Source of the DNA: Tritrichomonas foetus
Taxonomy: Eukaryota > Parabasalia > Tritrichomonadida > Tritrichomonadidae
Assembly: GCA_001839685.1 (NCBI GenBank)
Contig: MLAK01000666.1
Location: forward strand, 1 to 64,000
DNA length: 64,000 nt
Direction: 5' to 3'
Below the pieces are notes generated by a model. The model was not told the origin of the DNA and did no database searches. It worked only from the letters and a program-made list of their open reading frames with translations. Of this stretch, positions 37,329 through 47,609 are shown piece after piece (position 1 is the stretch's first letter; the number at the start of each line of letters is the position of its first letter). The position numbers and the translations under genes are program-made.

Positions 37329-40322
37329 TTATTTCCGAACCCAATGATCAATAAGCATAAACAGATTTTCATGATCTTTTTTTAAATTAGATTTGTACTT
37401 ACACAACAAAATAACTCCACAAAGAATTGTGATAATGCAAACAACTGAGCATCCAATAACAGCAACAGAAATATTGTCTTGTTTATTAGATTTTCTTTCT
37501 GTTTCTGGCGGATAAATTAAGTCTGATCCATTTACAACAGTTAGCACCACAAATGAAGGGATTTCTTCGCTGTAATAAATAATTGAGTGTAATTTTAGGA
37601 AATGTTCATTTAGAGAATTCCTGTCTATTTTGATTAATATCTTCGATTGACTTTGATAATTAAAATTTTTCCAGGAGTTAGTGAATCGTATCACTAAAGA
37701 TTTTTTCTGATTATAAAGTTCATCTTTTTCGTCAAATTCTTTAAAAGTAATAATGAAGTTGTAATTTGTTTCTTTTGAAATTTCACTAAAATCAAAATAT
37801 ATAGTTTCTGATTCGGTAAAAAAAAGCTCATAAAATGTTTTTTGGACGCTAATATCACTGAGATAAACTTGGTTAGAATCAATATTAAGGCTATTTTCGG
37901 AAAATTGAATTATTTTCTGAGATGAATTTATATTATTAGAAACATTTAATCCTGTTTTCTTAATGTTTTTCCATTGGGAATTTGAAAAAGTATAATTTAA
38001 ATTTAGTGTGTTAATTCGACCTTTCAATGAAGAAACATCAAAAATAGTGCAATTAAATTGACTGACGTTAACACGTGCTTCAAGTGTACAATGATATAAA
38101 TCAATAGAATCTGATTGAAGTGTAGCATTTTCAACAGTGATAAAAACATTATTAGCTTTCAATAATTCAAATTTTCTATTTTCTGGAAGAAAAATTGAAA
38201 TTTTTGATTGATTTTCTTCTTCTTCTATAGTTTCATTTCCAATAATAAATAATTGATTTGGAATTAAATCGAGATCTCGAAAATTTAATGTAATATCAAT
38301 TGGTGAAAATAAATATAAATGTAATTCTTTAAATGTTTTAGAAACTTTGGATTGTAAAAGATGATGAAGTTCATAATCATCATCAATCTTTTTAAAATAA
38401 TATGATATCGTTTGTGAAAGATTATAACAATCATCATAAAAAATACTTTGATTAGAATAACAAATGTAAATTTCTTCATAATTATTAATAGGGAATTCTT
38501 CATAAATTTCTCCATTTGAATTTTCATATCGATATCGAATTGGTTGATTCACATTTTTAATTTCAACTTCTAAATGATTTTCTGAAATAAAAAGAAAAAA
38601 TGGGGAATTAGAAATTTTTGGAAATTCATTCGAAAAATAAACATCAACTTTTGTTCGAACATTAGCAAATATAAAGGTTGCACTTTTAACTGCGGATTCT
38701 GAAATGGTATCTAAATAAACATTTAAATGTTCTGATTTAATAACATCTTGTGTAAATAAAAATTTTAATGTAAAATTTGTAAATAATGGAATAGATCGAT
38801 TATTAATAGTAATACGATTCGTTTCAAATAAAATATTTAAGATTTCTCCATCGATTAATGGTGTTCGAACTAATAAAGTATCAAAATAGATTCTTCGAAC
38901 TTTATCAATATTTGATGAATCAACTTCTGCATATTGTGCTGTTGTTCCATTCGATGTAATAATTCCATCATTATTCATAATTAATTCTGGTAGAATCCAA
39001 TGTTTATTAATAACTAATACAATATTATCAACGGTTAATCTTTTTCCATTAAAATCTTTTTCTGTTTCAATCTCAACTTGTGGTAAAATGATATGAGGAT
39101 CACCAACAAATTCTAAATTTCGATCAAACTTATCAAGATCTAAATCATCATAAACAGTTTTATAAAGATACGGTATATCGGCATAAAGATAAGGATATGT
39201 AATTGTTAATTTTTGAAAATTTTCTGATTCCTTAGAATTATTTATTCTATTTTTCACTAAATCTAAATCCCCACCATATGAAAAGTACAAATAATCATCG
39301 ACTTGATTTGGTATACAAATCATTTGAGGAAAACAAATTCCCATTTGAGATACACTAATTGGACTCATGTCAAAAAATGAATTATCATTGGAGGGAGAGA
39401 ACACCTTTAAAATAACATTTCTCTCTGGAACTTCATGAACAAAAAATGAAATGTAGTCTTGGGAGAAATATGTGAAATTTAATTCAACTGGTGTCATTAA
39501 ATCTCGATCAAATGAATTGATATCAAAGTAAACATTCATTTTATGATATGTAAGAATTTGAAATGTTACTGGATGGGATTTATATGAATTTGGATCCATT
39601 TGAAAGGTTAAATTATATTCACCAAGTGAAACAAACATAAATAAAATATTGAGTTTCTCTGAATTTAAGTTTTCTTCACCAGCCATTACAGGAATTCCAT
39701 TTACAATCATACCATCATTGTTCAATACAATATCAATGTTTGATGTAACTATTGTGATTATATTTATTTCTTCATAGTGCGTGCCCAAACACAGTGATAA
39801 TTCTGTCAGATCACAATTTTTATTCTGGATTATCAGTTTTTCCATATCTATAATTTTTCCATTTTCAATATAAGGATCTGATTCCAGATATGCAGTATCG
39901 TCCAAAAACTCTAATGTAGAATTAATTAAATTTATACTTAATACTAATTTTTGATTATTTGTCAATAAAATATATGATTTATCACTATTTTCTCCAATAA
40001 TTGAAATAGAATAAAGCGAAAAATGTAAAAGTGATTCAATATCCAATGTCAAAGGTTCTGAAAAATATATATACATATAATCAGTGGAGCGAATATTCGA
40101 GAAAATATGACCCAAATTTTCAGAATTATCTTCCACTTGATAGCAGTAAATATAAAGATTATTACAATTTGAAATATCTTCAGTCATATTATCAAAAAAC
40201 AACATTATAGTGGCTATAATTGGATATGCATAGTAGACTCGTTGATTTGAATCAGCAAATGCAATACCAATTGACTCGGTTTTTTTATTTGTGATGATAT
40301 TGATTTTGGATGACATCTTCAT
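37329..40322 (-). CDS. 3' part of the split membrane-glycoprotein gene
   Basis: 997 codons open from an internal ATG at 40322. In the uninterrupted gene this is residue ~283 onward, so the ATG is not a natural start and lacks a signal peptide. The sequence is Asn/Ser/Ile-rich with many sequons, and ends with a TM helix near residues 955-977 (of this part) and the tail CKYKSNLKKDHENLF. Whether any product is made depends on a promoter inside or downstream of the mariner, which cannot be seen. Confidence 0.6.
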   Translation of the reverse strand: MKMSSKINIITNKKTESIGIAFADSNQRVYYAYPIIATIMLFFDNMTEDISNCNNLYIYCYQVEDNSENLGHIFSNIRSTDYMYIYFSEPLTLDIESLLHFSLYSISIIGENSDKSYILLTNNQKLVLSINLINSTLEFLDDTAYLESDPYIENGKIIDMEKLIIQNKNCDLTELSLCLGTHYEEINIITIVTSNIDIVLNNDGMIVNGIPVMAGEENLNSEKLNILFMFVSLGEYNLTFQMDPNSYKSHPVTFQILTYHKMNVYFDINSFDRDLMTPVELNFTYFSQDYISFFVHEVPERNVILKVFSPSNDNSFFDMSPISVSQMGICFPQMICIPNQVDDYLYFSYGGDLDLVKNRINNSKESENFQKLTITYPYLYADIPYLYKTVYDDLDLDKFDRNLEFVGDPHIILPQVEIETEKDFNGKRLTVDNIVLVINKHWILPELIMNNDGIITSNGTTAQYAEVDSSNIDKVRRIYFDTLLVRTPLIDGEILNILFETNRITINNRSIPLFTNFTLKFLFTQDVIKSEHLNVYLDTISESAVKSATFIFANVRTKVDVYFSNEFPKISNSPFFLFISENHLEVEIKNVNQPIRYRYENSNGEIYEEFPINNYEEIYICYSNQSIFYDDCYNLSQTISYYFKKIDDDYELHHLLQSKVSKTFKELHLYLFSPIDITLNFRDLDLIPNQLFIIGNETIEEEENQSKISIFLPENRKFELLKANNVFITVENATLQSDSIDLYHCTLEARVNVSQFNCTIFDVSSLKGRINTLNLNYTFSNSQWKNIKKTGLNVSNNINSSQKIIQFSENSLNIDSNQVYLSDISVQKTFYELFFTESETIYFDFSEISKETNYNFIITFKEFDEKDELYNQKKSLVIRFTNSWKNFNYQSQSKILIKIDRNSLNEHFLKLHSIIYYSEEIPSFVVLTVVNGSDLIYPPETERKSNKQDNISVAVIGCSVVCIITILCGVILLCKYKSNLKKDHENLFMLIDHWVRK

Positions 40323-40430
40323 AAAATAAAAGACAGGAATTTCTGGCTGAATTGTTTCGCTAAAATCTGAATGAGTATCAATTGTAACAGAGCAATTTGG
40401 TGTTTCAATTTCACGTTCTTCGGCTATATA

Positions 40431-41720
40431 TAGGGTGTCCGGTAATGTGATGTCACTAAGTATAATAAAGTCATTTCTAATAAGTCATTTTTTATTGATA
40501 ANTATTTCAAAATATGTAGTCTCCATTGGCATCAATAACTTTTTTCAGTCTATTTTGCCATTCTGCAAAAACTGAAAACAAAGTTTCCGATGGAATTTCA
40601 TTGAAAATTTGGACTATTGTTTGAATCAAATGGCTTGGTGATTCAAAAACAATTCCTTTAACTTTTTCTTTAATAGTTCCAAATAAAAAAAAGTCGCTAG
40701 GCGCCAAATCAGGTGAATATGCCGGATGTGGAACTGATTCTAGTGAGTTTTCATTTATATATTTTTTGACAATTTTTGCCACATGAGGCTTTGCATTGTC
40801 ATAATGAACAAATAATTTTTTATAATTATTCGAGTTTTTAAACTCAACAATTTTTGACATAATGGCTGTAATATAATATGCAGCATTAAACTTTTCATTT
40901 GGCGGCAAAACATCAATATGAATTATCCCATGAGGGTTCCAAAATACAGTCACCATAAATTTAGTGATCTGAAACCCTGGATTTTGAATAGTTGGGATTA
41001 CTGAGTTTTCAGGAATCCATTGTGTATTGAAATCAGTCTTGGAATAAAACCAAGACTCATCTCCTGTTATTAAAAAGGTGAAATTAGTTTTTTGTTCTGC
41101 ATTCAAAATTTTAAGAAGTTTTTTTGCCAATAAAACTCTATTGGCCTTTTGATTTTCTGTTAGAATATGTGGCATCCATCGAAGATGCACATGTTTATAC
41201 ATTAATTTTGATGTTAAACGATCATAAATTGTCGATTTTGGTTCACCTAAAACATTAGCAATATATCGACACGATGAATGTGGAAATTCGGTTAAAACAT
41301 CTAAAATTTTCCAGTCAAGAATATCATAACTTTGGCACTTTTTCTCTTTTTTCACAGGCTGTGTGTTTTGACTTCTGTTCAGTTCTGCCATGACTCGGTA
41401 GATTTGTCTTTGAGACAAACATTTTTCTTTCAAGACACTCTTCATTTCTTCATATATTTCTTTGCCCCTTTTTCCTTCAAGCTGCAGAAAAGTTATGATT
41501 GAATGTTGATCAATCATTTTTTAATAAACGTGCATCGTGTACGTTTATAAATTATTCTTTTTTTTTATGAAAAAGATTCTTTATCTCTATTTTCAGTCAA
41601 GAGAAAAAAAAATTGTTTTCAAAATTTTTATGTTAACATTGCATAGTTTATTATTTATAAATATAATGTATTGATTTCACTTCTAATGTGGGTAGTGACA
41701 TCACGCCTCCGGACACCCTA
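40431..41720 (-). mobile_element. Mariner transposon, copy 2, inside a coding region
   Basis: 1,290 bp, the same length, orientation and TIRs as copy 1 (17297-18586), bounded by TA. One ambiguous base (N at 40502) lies next to the transposase stop. I see about two further base differences from copy 1, both near 41161-41175. Confidence 0.95.
40507..41517 (-). CDS. Mariner transposase, copy 2
   Basis: 336 aa, intact, with the same D,D34D triad (Asp153, Asp240, Asp275) and HTH regions as copy 1. The only residue difference is Val115 to Met, which changes the conserved linker motif WVPH to WMPH. That motif takes part in transposase dimer contacts in mariners, so this copy may be less active, or it may act with protein from copy 1. 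The near identity with copy 1 points to recent spread. Confidence 0.96.
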   Translation of the reverse strand: MIDQHSIITFLQLEGKRGKEIYEEMKSVLKEKCLSQRQIYRVMAELNRSQNTQPVKKEKKCQSYDILDWKILDVLTEFPHSSCRYIANVLGEPKSTIYDRLTSKLMYKHVHLRWMPHILTENQKANRVLLAKKLLKILNAEQKTNFTFLITGDESWFYSKTDFNTQWIPENSVIPTIQNPGFQITKFMVTVFWNPHGIIHIDVLPPNEKFNAAYYITAIMSKIVEFKNSNNYKKLFVHYDNAKPHVAKIVKKYINENSLESVPHPAYSPDLAPSDFFLFGTIKEKVKGIVFESPSHLIQTIVQIFNEIPSETLFSVFAEWQNRLKKVIDANGDYIF

Positions 41721-42460
41721 TAATAAAAATAAAATGTAGCATAGGAAATATCAAATGATTGAATATTATCTTCATGTTCAATATTTATTGTTAAATGGGG
41801 ATTCTGTTTATTTAGATAAATGTGAAAATTTAGTGATTTAAAATTGATTTTTTTCCCAAAATATGATGTGAATTCCTTACTTATCACAATTGAATTATTT
41901 TTAATAGTTAATATTTCTTTTGCATCAATTCTAATATTTAATCGAACATATTCCATCATTCCAATTTCTGTATATTTTTCAAAATCATGAAAAATTATAC
42001 TTTGCTCCATTGTTGGTTCAAATATGACATTTTGGCCATTTAAAAGAGAACCTTCATTAAAAAAATAAACCATTGAACCCGTTGGAAGATAAAATATTTG
42101 ATTGATGTCAAGGATCAATTTAGTTATATTTAATTTCGTAAATTGTTGAATAGGCTGAAGGTATATTGAAACTTGGATGTTTTCATAATTGGTATAAAAA
42201 TGAAGTTCATTTACACTTGTTGATATTGGATGATCAATGGTTTGCAAGAAATCAGTTGATTTCCCAAAAACAAGAGTAATTGATGCATTATCCTTGACGT
42301 TTTGTAAGAATGAGAAAACAAATTTTTCATTGATAAATGGATAAATCACATATTTATCCGAAAAATCAGCGAGGTTGTCTTCTGAACACGCATCTGTATC
42401 ATCGAAACATAAGAGAAATTTCTTTAAGGAAATTATCCAGAACAATCCAGAAAAGAACAT
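41651..42460 (-). CDS. 5' part of the split membrane-glycoprotein gene
   Basis: 269 codons. The first ~246 belong to the host gene: signal peptide MFFSGLFWIISLKKFLLCF and ectodomain. The last ~23 (from YRVSGG) are translated from the mariner TIR until a stop at 41651. If expressed, it would be a short secreted fragment without its membrane anchor. Initiator-like TCATCTTT lies about 8 bp upstream of the ATG on the - strand. Confidence 0.7.
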   Translation of the reverse strand: MFFSGLFWIISLKKFLLCFDDTDACSEDNLADFSDKYVIYPFINEKFVFSFLQNVKDNASITLVFGKSTDFLQTIDHPISTSVNELHFYTNYENIQVSIYLQPIQQFTKLNITKLILDINQIFYLPTGSMVYFFNEGSLLNGQNVIFEPTMEQSIIFHDFEKYTEIGMMEYVRLNIRIDAKEILTIKNNSIVISKEFTSYFGKKINFKSLNFHIYLNKQNPHLTINIEHEDNIQSFDISYATFYFYYRVSGGVMSLPTLEVKSIHYIYK

Positions 42461-43504
42461 AAATCAAAAGATGATGTAAAATTTATCAAATCGAAATCTT
42501 TATCAATAATTCCAATGATTGTTCTCAATTTTGTGAAATGTATTTTTTCTGTGGTTTTAGGTTTTCAGATCAAAAGTTTATTTGTTGATAATTTAGCTTA
42601 AGACAAGTTTTTGGAATGATGTTTCATGAAATTTTTAATGAGGATAAACATTTGAATTTTTTTGTTCAATATTCAAACATTCAATGAAAATAGTAGCTTA
42701 TTATGGTTTTACTTTTCATTACTGAATGAATTTTATTTCATAATTTTTGATTTTTTTTTTTTTTTTTTTGACAGAATAATGATTCTTTTAATTTTCAACA
42801 TTTTGATTTTATTTCTTGTTGAAAGGTATTATTTACCAGGAGAAATGGTGTTTTGACCTTCACATAAAGTTTGGAGTAATTGCTCGATCAAATCTGTGAT
42901 AATTGACAAACGAAGGGAAATTCATGATTTGTATATACTATTTGTAACATGTGATCACTTCAACGATAGAAATCACATATTGGCAATCCTTTCATGAATA
43001 TAAAATCTACAACTTTCAAAAAAAATTGAATGATACTCAAAATATTCATATTTCTCATTCGTAATGAAGTAATAAGTAATGATTTTGAGATTTTTCTCGA
43101 AATTAAATTGAAATGTTATATGAAAATTTCGGACTTTTTCAAAATGTGACACATTATTTCATCCAGAAAATGGTTTCATGAATTCAGAATTTTGATCTCT
43201 CCCTTCTTTCTATTTAATCTTCAGAATAGAATAATATAATATTTGGAAATATTTATTCTCTTTTGGTCGGTTAATTATTTTATTTCGATCATGTTAATAT
43301 GAGATATAAGAGAAAATAAAAATGATATCAATAACTTTTTGAATACACCATTATATTTTCAAAATCAGCCTAATAACTATTGAAAATCCAATAACGTTTC
43401 TAAAGTTGAATAAAAACCAAATTGACAGTGTATCAAAAAAAAAATAACCTCAGAAAAACATCAGAAAACCAAATTACTTCACAAAAAGTTAAAAAATAAT
43501 AAAG
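42461..43504. other. Divergent intergenic region
   Basis: 1.04 kb, very AT-rich, with a long T tract (about 42750-42770). No coding signal. TCACAAAA at 43479-43486 may be the initiator for the + strand gene at 43505. Confidence 0.55.
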
Positions 43505-46500
43505 ATGGGAAAACCGAATGTTCAAGCAGCCGAGAAATTGGTTACAAAAGGTCTCAAAAAGATATTCAGTGGCCCAGTCTCTAAGGTAAACGATAACGGA
43601 AAAGGTAAGAAAGATTACGTTTTAATAGTGACAGAATGTTATTTCGCTTTTTATATGAAGGGCGACTCCTTCGAGAAAACCCACTTCTGGAACACCGTCA
43701 AAGAGTACGACTTTAAAGACGGAAAGATCGAAATGAAAGTAACGCCAGATTCAAAAACAAAAGTCGATAAAGTAGTTTTCGAAGCCAAAAACATCGCCGA
43801 TATAAACAAAAGCATCGTCAAGTGTCTTGCAGAAATTCTCACAAAAAGTGAATTCGACAATCTCGACCTATCGCGATACGGTGACCACGATCCAGAATCG
43901 AACTATAAATTCGCGCTTTCCAGATACTTTTTGTATAACAAAAATGAAAAAGGAAGTTTCACGGATGTAATTCCAGCCTTCAAAAGGGCTCTACAGTCAC
44001 GCTTCAAGATTCTGAAATTATCGACTTGTGAAGAGAAAATGAAAAAAATTGAAGCTTCAATTTTCGCGTTATTAAACACTCAATTCACTGAAAGTGTTGA
44101 ACTTCCAAAAGATGAAAATACCTACGATTTCTTAACAAAATGCCTTCCTCTGCCTTTTCAACACTTACTTTTGGAATCTGACGCGTCAAATGACGGTTTT
44201 GACACTTTTTGTGATGAGTTGATAGAGAAATCCGGAAGAATTACTGGGTTGTCATTCCACGATACACAACTTAATCAAACAAACATTAGAAAAATTGTTG
44301 ATGTTGCTGAACAATTGGGTTTTCTTTCACTTTCATTCATAAATTCCATTCCTCTTGTTCAACTTCCAACTTTGTATGATATGGTAAATGAAAAACTATC
44401 AACTTCTCTCAAGATGCTGAATTTAGATAATACTCGAGGAATCGAACTTGATGAATTATTGCCAAAAGTGAATTTCCTTCAATCCCTTTCATTAGCAAAT
44501 TGTGGAATCAAAATTAATGAAATTTTTGATGGTATTTCTAAAAACGATTTTGAAGATTTAAGAATGATTAATGTAAGTGGAAATGAATCAGGCCGAATAA
44601 GTAAGATTCAATTACCTTTGAATTTACAACGAATCGAATGTGAAAAAGTAACATGGGAAAATAATTCCCTTCTTGAATTCATGAGAACTTTGTTTGATTT
44701 CAACTTTATTCATGGAATACATTTAAATGTTTCAAATGGTACAGCTAGTACTGACGAATGGCAAAATGTTCTTGTTTACCTTGAACAATGTGAACCAAGC
44801 CAACTCGTTGTATTAAATTGGTCAGGTAATATTATTGATCAACGCTTTTGTACTTTTCTGACACATTGTAAGGTATTGAAAACTTTGATAATTAATGGAA
44901 CACTCGATCTATCATTAAATATCGATGATTTTGGAACAGCTGTGTCTGAATTATCTGAATTAGAATCACTTTATGCAGCTGGCGAAGGTGGTCAAACAAT
45001 TGGTGATCAAATAGGTCTATTTTTGAGAAATCTCAATGGTTTACGTTCCTTAAAATTAATCGATTTCAATTCCCAAAAACTTGGTCAAGAAGGATTGAAT
45101 TCTGTTTTCGAATTGACTCAAATGAATTCATCAATTGAAACAATTAATGTGAATGGCTGTGATGTTCCAGATTTCAAAACTTTCTATGAATTTTTGAATA
45201 ATATGGCAAAATTAAACCGACCTATAAAAATCAATTATCCAGATGAATTAATTGAAGACCTGAAAGTTGAATCACATGATGTAAGTAAAACGAGAAACTT
45301 GTTGGATGAACTTGCACAAGGTACAGCCAAGTTTGAAGAGCCAAAAGAAGAAAAAAGTGAAGATGAAAAATCTGGTGGAAAAGATAAAAAAGGGAAAGAC
45401 AAGAAAGGTAAAGATAAGAAAGATAAGAAAGGAAAAGATAAGAAAGGAAAAAGTGGAGGTGAAGAAGAAAAGCCAAAAGTTCCTGAACCACCATTTAATA
45501 CATTTAGATTGGAAAATTTGAATGATTTCCCTCTTTATTTAAGTCAAGAAACTCGTGATAATTTCGATGAAACTGTTGCAGAGAAAGAAATTCAAGTTGA
45601 TCATGTTGAGGAACAAGAGCTTCCAAATTCAGCAGTTGAAGATTACAATCAACCATTACAATCAAGCTCCGATAGCCATTCTTCTGGAAAAGATGAAAAT
45701 TCTGATCGTTCTAGAAAGAAAAACCGAAAACAAACAAATGAAAGTGATGAGAATGATAATGCTTCCTACGCTCAACGAAAGAAACAAAATAAAAGAAAAT
45801 ATGACACTTCTTCAGATGAAGAGCCTCCTAAAAAACTCAACAAAAAGAATTCTAGACGCAATTTCGAATCATCTGACGATGAAGAACCACCAAAGAAATT
45901 AAATAAGAAGAACTCAAAGCGCAATTTTGAATCAGACTCTGATGACGATTCTGATGATTACTATATTCGAAAATCCTCAAAGAAAAATTCTAATAAAAAA
46001 TCAAAATTCTCTGATAGTGATGAAGAATATCCAAGGAAAGGAAGTAAGAAAATTTCCATTACTTTGAAGAAAACACGTCGTGATGATTCAGATTCAGATT
46101 CAGAAGATTCTGACAACCGAAGGCATTCAAACAAAAAGTTTGGAAATTCAAAGAAACGACGAATTGATTCTGATAGTGATTCTGATGATTACCAACAACC
46201 AAAGGGAAAAAGCAATTTACTTAAAAAGCAACGAAAATATTCATCTGATGATGATGAAAATAGTGACAACGATTATTTACCCCCTTCAAAGAAGAAATCT
46301 CTCAAAAAGAAACAAATGGTTTCTTCTTCTTCAAGTGAAGATGAAAAGTATGAAAGAAAGAAATCCGGACAACTTTTGAATTCTAAGCGTCAATATCTTA
46401 ACAAGAATAAACGAGCACTTCCTTCTTCAAGTGAAGATGAGAATAGTGATAATGAATATGGTCGTAAAAACAGTAATCGTCGATCATCATTAAAAGGTCT

Positions 46501-46945
46501 TTCGAAGTCAAAAAGAGCTCTTCCTGATAATTCATCAGATTCTGACAATTCATCAGATTCTTCTTCTGATGGAAGACTTCATACAAAGAAGAAATCACCT
46601 CGTGCACATGGTTCACAATTACTCCAAAATGAACGAGAAAATGATAGAAGATCACCACTGGCCAAGACACTTAAAGATCTTAAAAGAAAAAGCGTTATGG
46701 AATCTGACAGTGATTCATCTTCCGAAAATGATGGAAGACAGAAACATTCAAACAAGACATCAAGGTCACTTCAAAAAGATCAAAAATTGTCTTTTGCGGA
46801 AGCTGCGCCAAGACCAAAGAAAGATGTTTATGAACAACCTGAGTGGAAATTCCCTGAGCAACTTGAAGAAAAATTCGATGTGAAGCCAGTTTATCAGAAG
46901 CTTCAGCAACAATTTGCGCTTTCTGTTTTGCGTGATTCGATTTAG
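43505..46945 (+). CDS. CARMIL-like PH/leucine-rich-repeat protein
   Basis: 1,146 aa. Residues ~1-120 look like the non-canonical PH domain of CARMIL/LRRC16 proteins (KKDYVLIVTECYFAFY, then a strand-rich core). Residues ~190-600 form an RNI-type LRR solenoid (LKMLNLDNTRGIELDELLP, LQSLSLANCGIKINEIFDG). A Lys/Gly block (KGKDKKGKDKK, ~625-660) follows, then ~450 residues of disordered Ser/Asp/Glu/Lys sequence with repeated SSDEEPPKKLNKKNS units and many acidic-Ser clusters fit for casein kinase sites. CARMILs regulate actin capping protein at membranes; I cannot make out a CPI motif in the tail, so the link rests on domain order. First ~500 bp are richer in G+C. Confidence 0.72.
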   Translation: MGKPNVQAAEKLVTKGLKKIFSGPVSKVNDNGKGKKDYVLIVTECYFAFYMKGDSFEKTHFWNTVKEYDFKDGKIEMKVTPDSKTKVDKVVFEAKNIADINKSIVKCLAEILTKSEFDNLDLSRYGDHDPESNYKFALSRYFLYNKNEKGSFTDVIPAFKRALQSRFKILKLSTCEEKMKKIEASIFALLNTQFTESVELPKDENTYDFLTKCLPLPFQHLLLESDASNDGFDTFCDELIEKSGRITGLSFHDTQLNQTNIRKIVDVAEQLGFLSLSFINSIPLVQLPTLYDMVNEKLSTSLKMLNLDNTRGIELDELLPKVNFLQSLSLANCGIKINEIFDGISKNDFEDLRMINVSGNESGRISKIQLPLNLQRIECEKVTWENNSLLEFMRTLFDFNFIHGIHLNVSNGTASTDEWQNVLVYLEQCEPSQLVVLNWSGNIIDQRFCTFLTHCKVLKTLIINGTLDLSLNIDDFGTAVSELSELESLYAAGEGGQTIGDQIGLFLRNLNGLRSLKLIDFNSQKLGQEGLNSVFELTQMNSSIETINVNGCDVPDFKTFYEFLNNMAKLNRPIKINYPDELIEDLKVESHDVSKTRNLLDELAQGTAKFEEPKEEKSEDEKSGGKDKKGKDKKGKDKKDKKGKDKKGKSGGEEEKPKVPEPPFNTFRLENLNDFPLYLSQETRDNFDETVAEKEIQVDHVEEQELPNSAVEDYNQPLQSSSDSHSSGKDENSDRSRKKNRKQTNESDENDNASYAQRKKQNKRKYDTSSDEEPPKKLNKKNSRRNFESSDDEEPPKKLNKKNSKRNFESDSDDDSDDYYIRKSSKKNSNKKSKFSDSDEEYPRKGSKKISITLKKTRRDDSDSDSEDSDNRRHSNKKFGNSKKRRIDSDSDSDDYQQPKGKSNLLKKQRKYSSDDDENSDNDYLPPSKKKSLKKKQMVSSSSSEDEKYERKKSGQLLNSKRQYLNKNKRALPSSSEDENSDNEYGRKNSNRRSSLKGLSKSKRALPDNSSDSDNSSDSSSDGRLHTKKKSPRAHGSQLLQNERENDRRSPLAKTLKDLKRKSVMESDSDSSSENDGRQKHSNKTSRSLQKDQKLSFAEAAPRPKKDVYEQPEWKFPEQLEEKFDVKPVYQKLQQQFALSVLRDSI

Positions 46946-47609
46946 ATTAAACCAAATATTGTGCAATTTTTTATCTTTTTTTTTAATCTTGCTTTTAGAT
47001 TTTGAATCTAATCAAAACGAAATTTTAAAGATATCACTTTTCTAAAGAATAGAGTTTGTTTATTAATAGAGTTTGTTTATATTTGGAATTGTAAAATCTG
47101 AACTTTGGAAAAATTGTGAAAAAATCATGTTTGAGTGATAATTTCAATTCGATACTATATTTTTACATTTTATAATGTCATGTTTCAAACGAATACAAAT
47201 TCATTTCCGAGCTAATAATATTGAAATTTGTAACTCTTATAATAGTGTACAGAAAATGAGAATGAAAATTAGAAGATAAATCATAAGATGAAAAATTAGA
47301 TTTCCATCATATTTTTTCAAAGAAAACTTTTTCAAAAGATTTAGTTTTTTTCAAAACCTAAACGTAATTTTGATCATTTTTCCCATAATTTTTCTGTTCT
47401 TAATTGTTCAGATCTTATCATCATTAGACCAAATATCTATTTAAATATACCGTTTTTTTTTATTTTGAGTAAGTTATTTTTCAGAAAGTGCCATCATTGA
47501 AAATACCTTTCAATCTTTCAAAGAAATATTTTCTTAAAAAAATTAATAATGGCATCAAATGGTGAAATCATGGTGAAATAGCTAAATTCGAGTAACTGTA
47601 ATCTTTTCC
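46946..47609. other. Intergenic region between CARMIL-like and CK1 genes
   Basis: 664 bp, AT-rich, no coding or RNA signal. It presumably holds the 3' end of the first gene and the promoter of the kinase. Confidence 0.55.

Larger units (their letters stand above)
37329..42460 (-). pseudogene. Large type I membrane glycoprotein gene split by a mariner insertion
   Basis: The gene starts at the ATG at 42460 and ends at the TAA at 37329. Its frame is interrupted after codon ~246 by the 1,290-bp mariner at 40431-41720 plus a duplicated TA. Removing exactly those 1,292 bp leaves 3,840 bp, or 1,279 codons and a stop, in one frame, with no other break. Without the insertion the product would have an N-terminal signal peptide (hydrophobic 1-18), a ~1,220-residue ectodomain rich in Asn-glycosylation sequons and beta-type sequence, one TM helix (SVAVIGCSVVCIITILCGVI) and a ~25-residue basic tail. 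No family recognised. The clean frame means the insertion is recent or not fixed. Confidence 0.85.

Noticed and set aside
42662..42856. 64-codon frame around the long T tract
   Set aside because: Phe-rich translation of a homopolymer region; noncoding.
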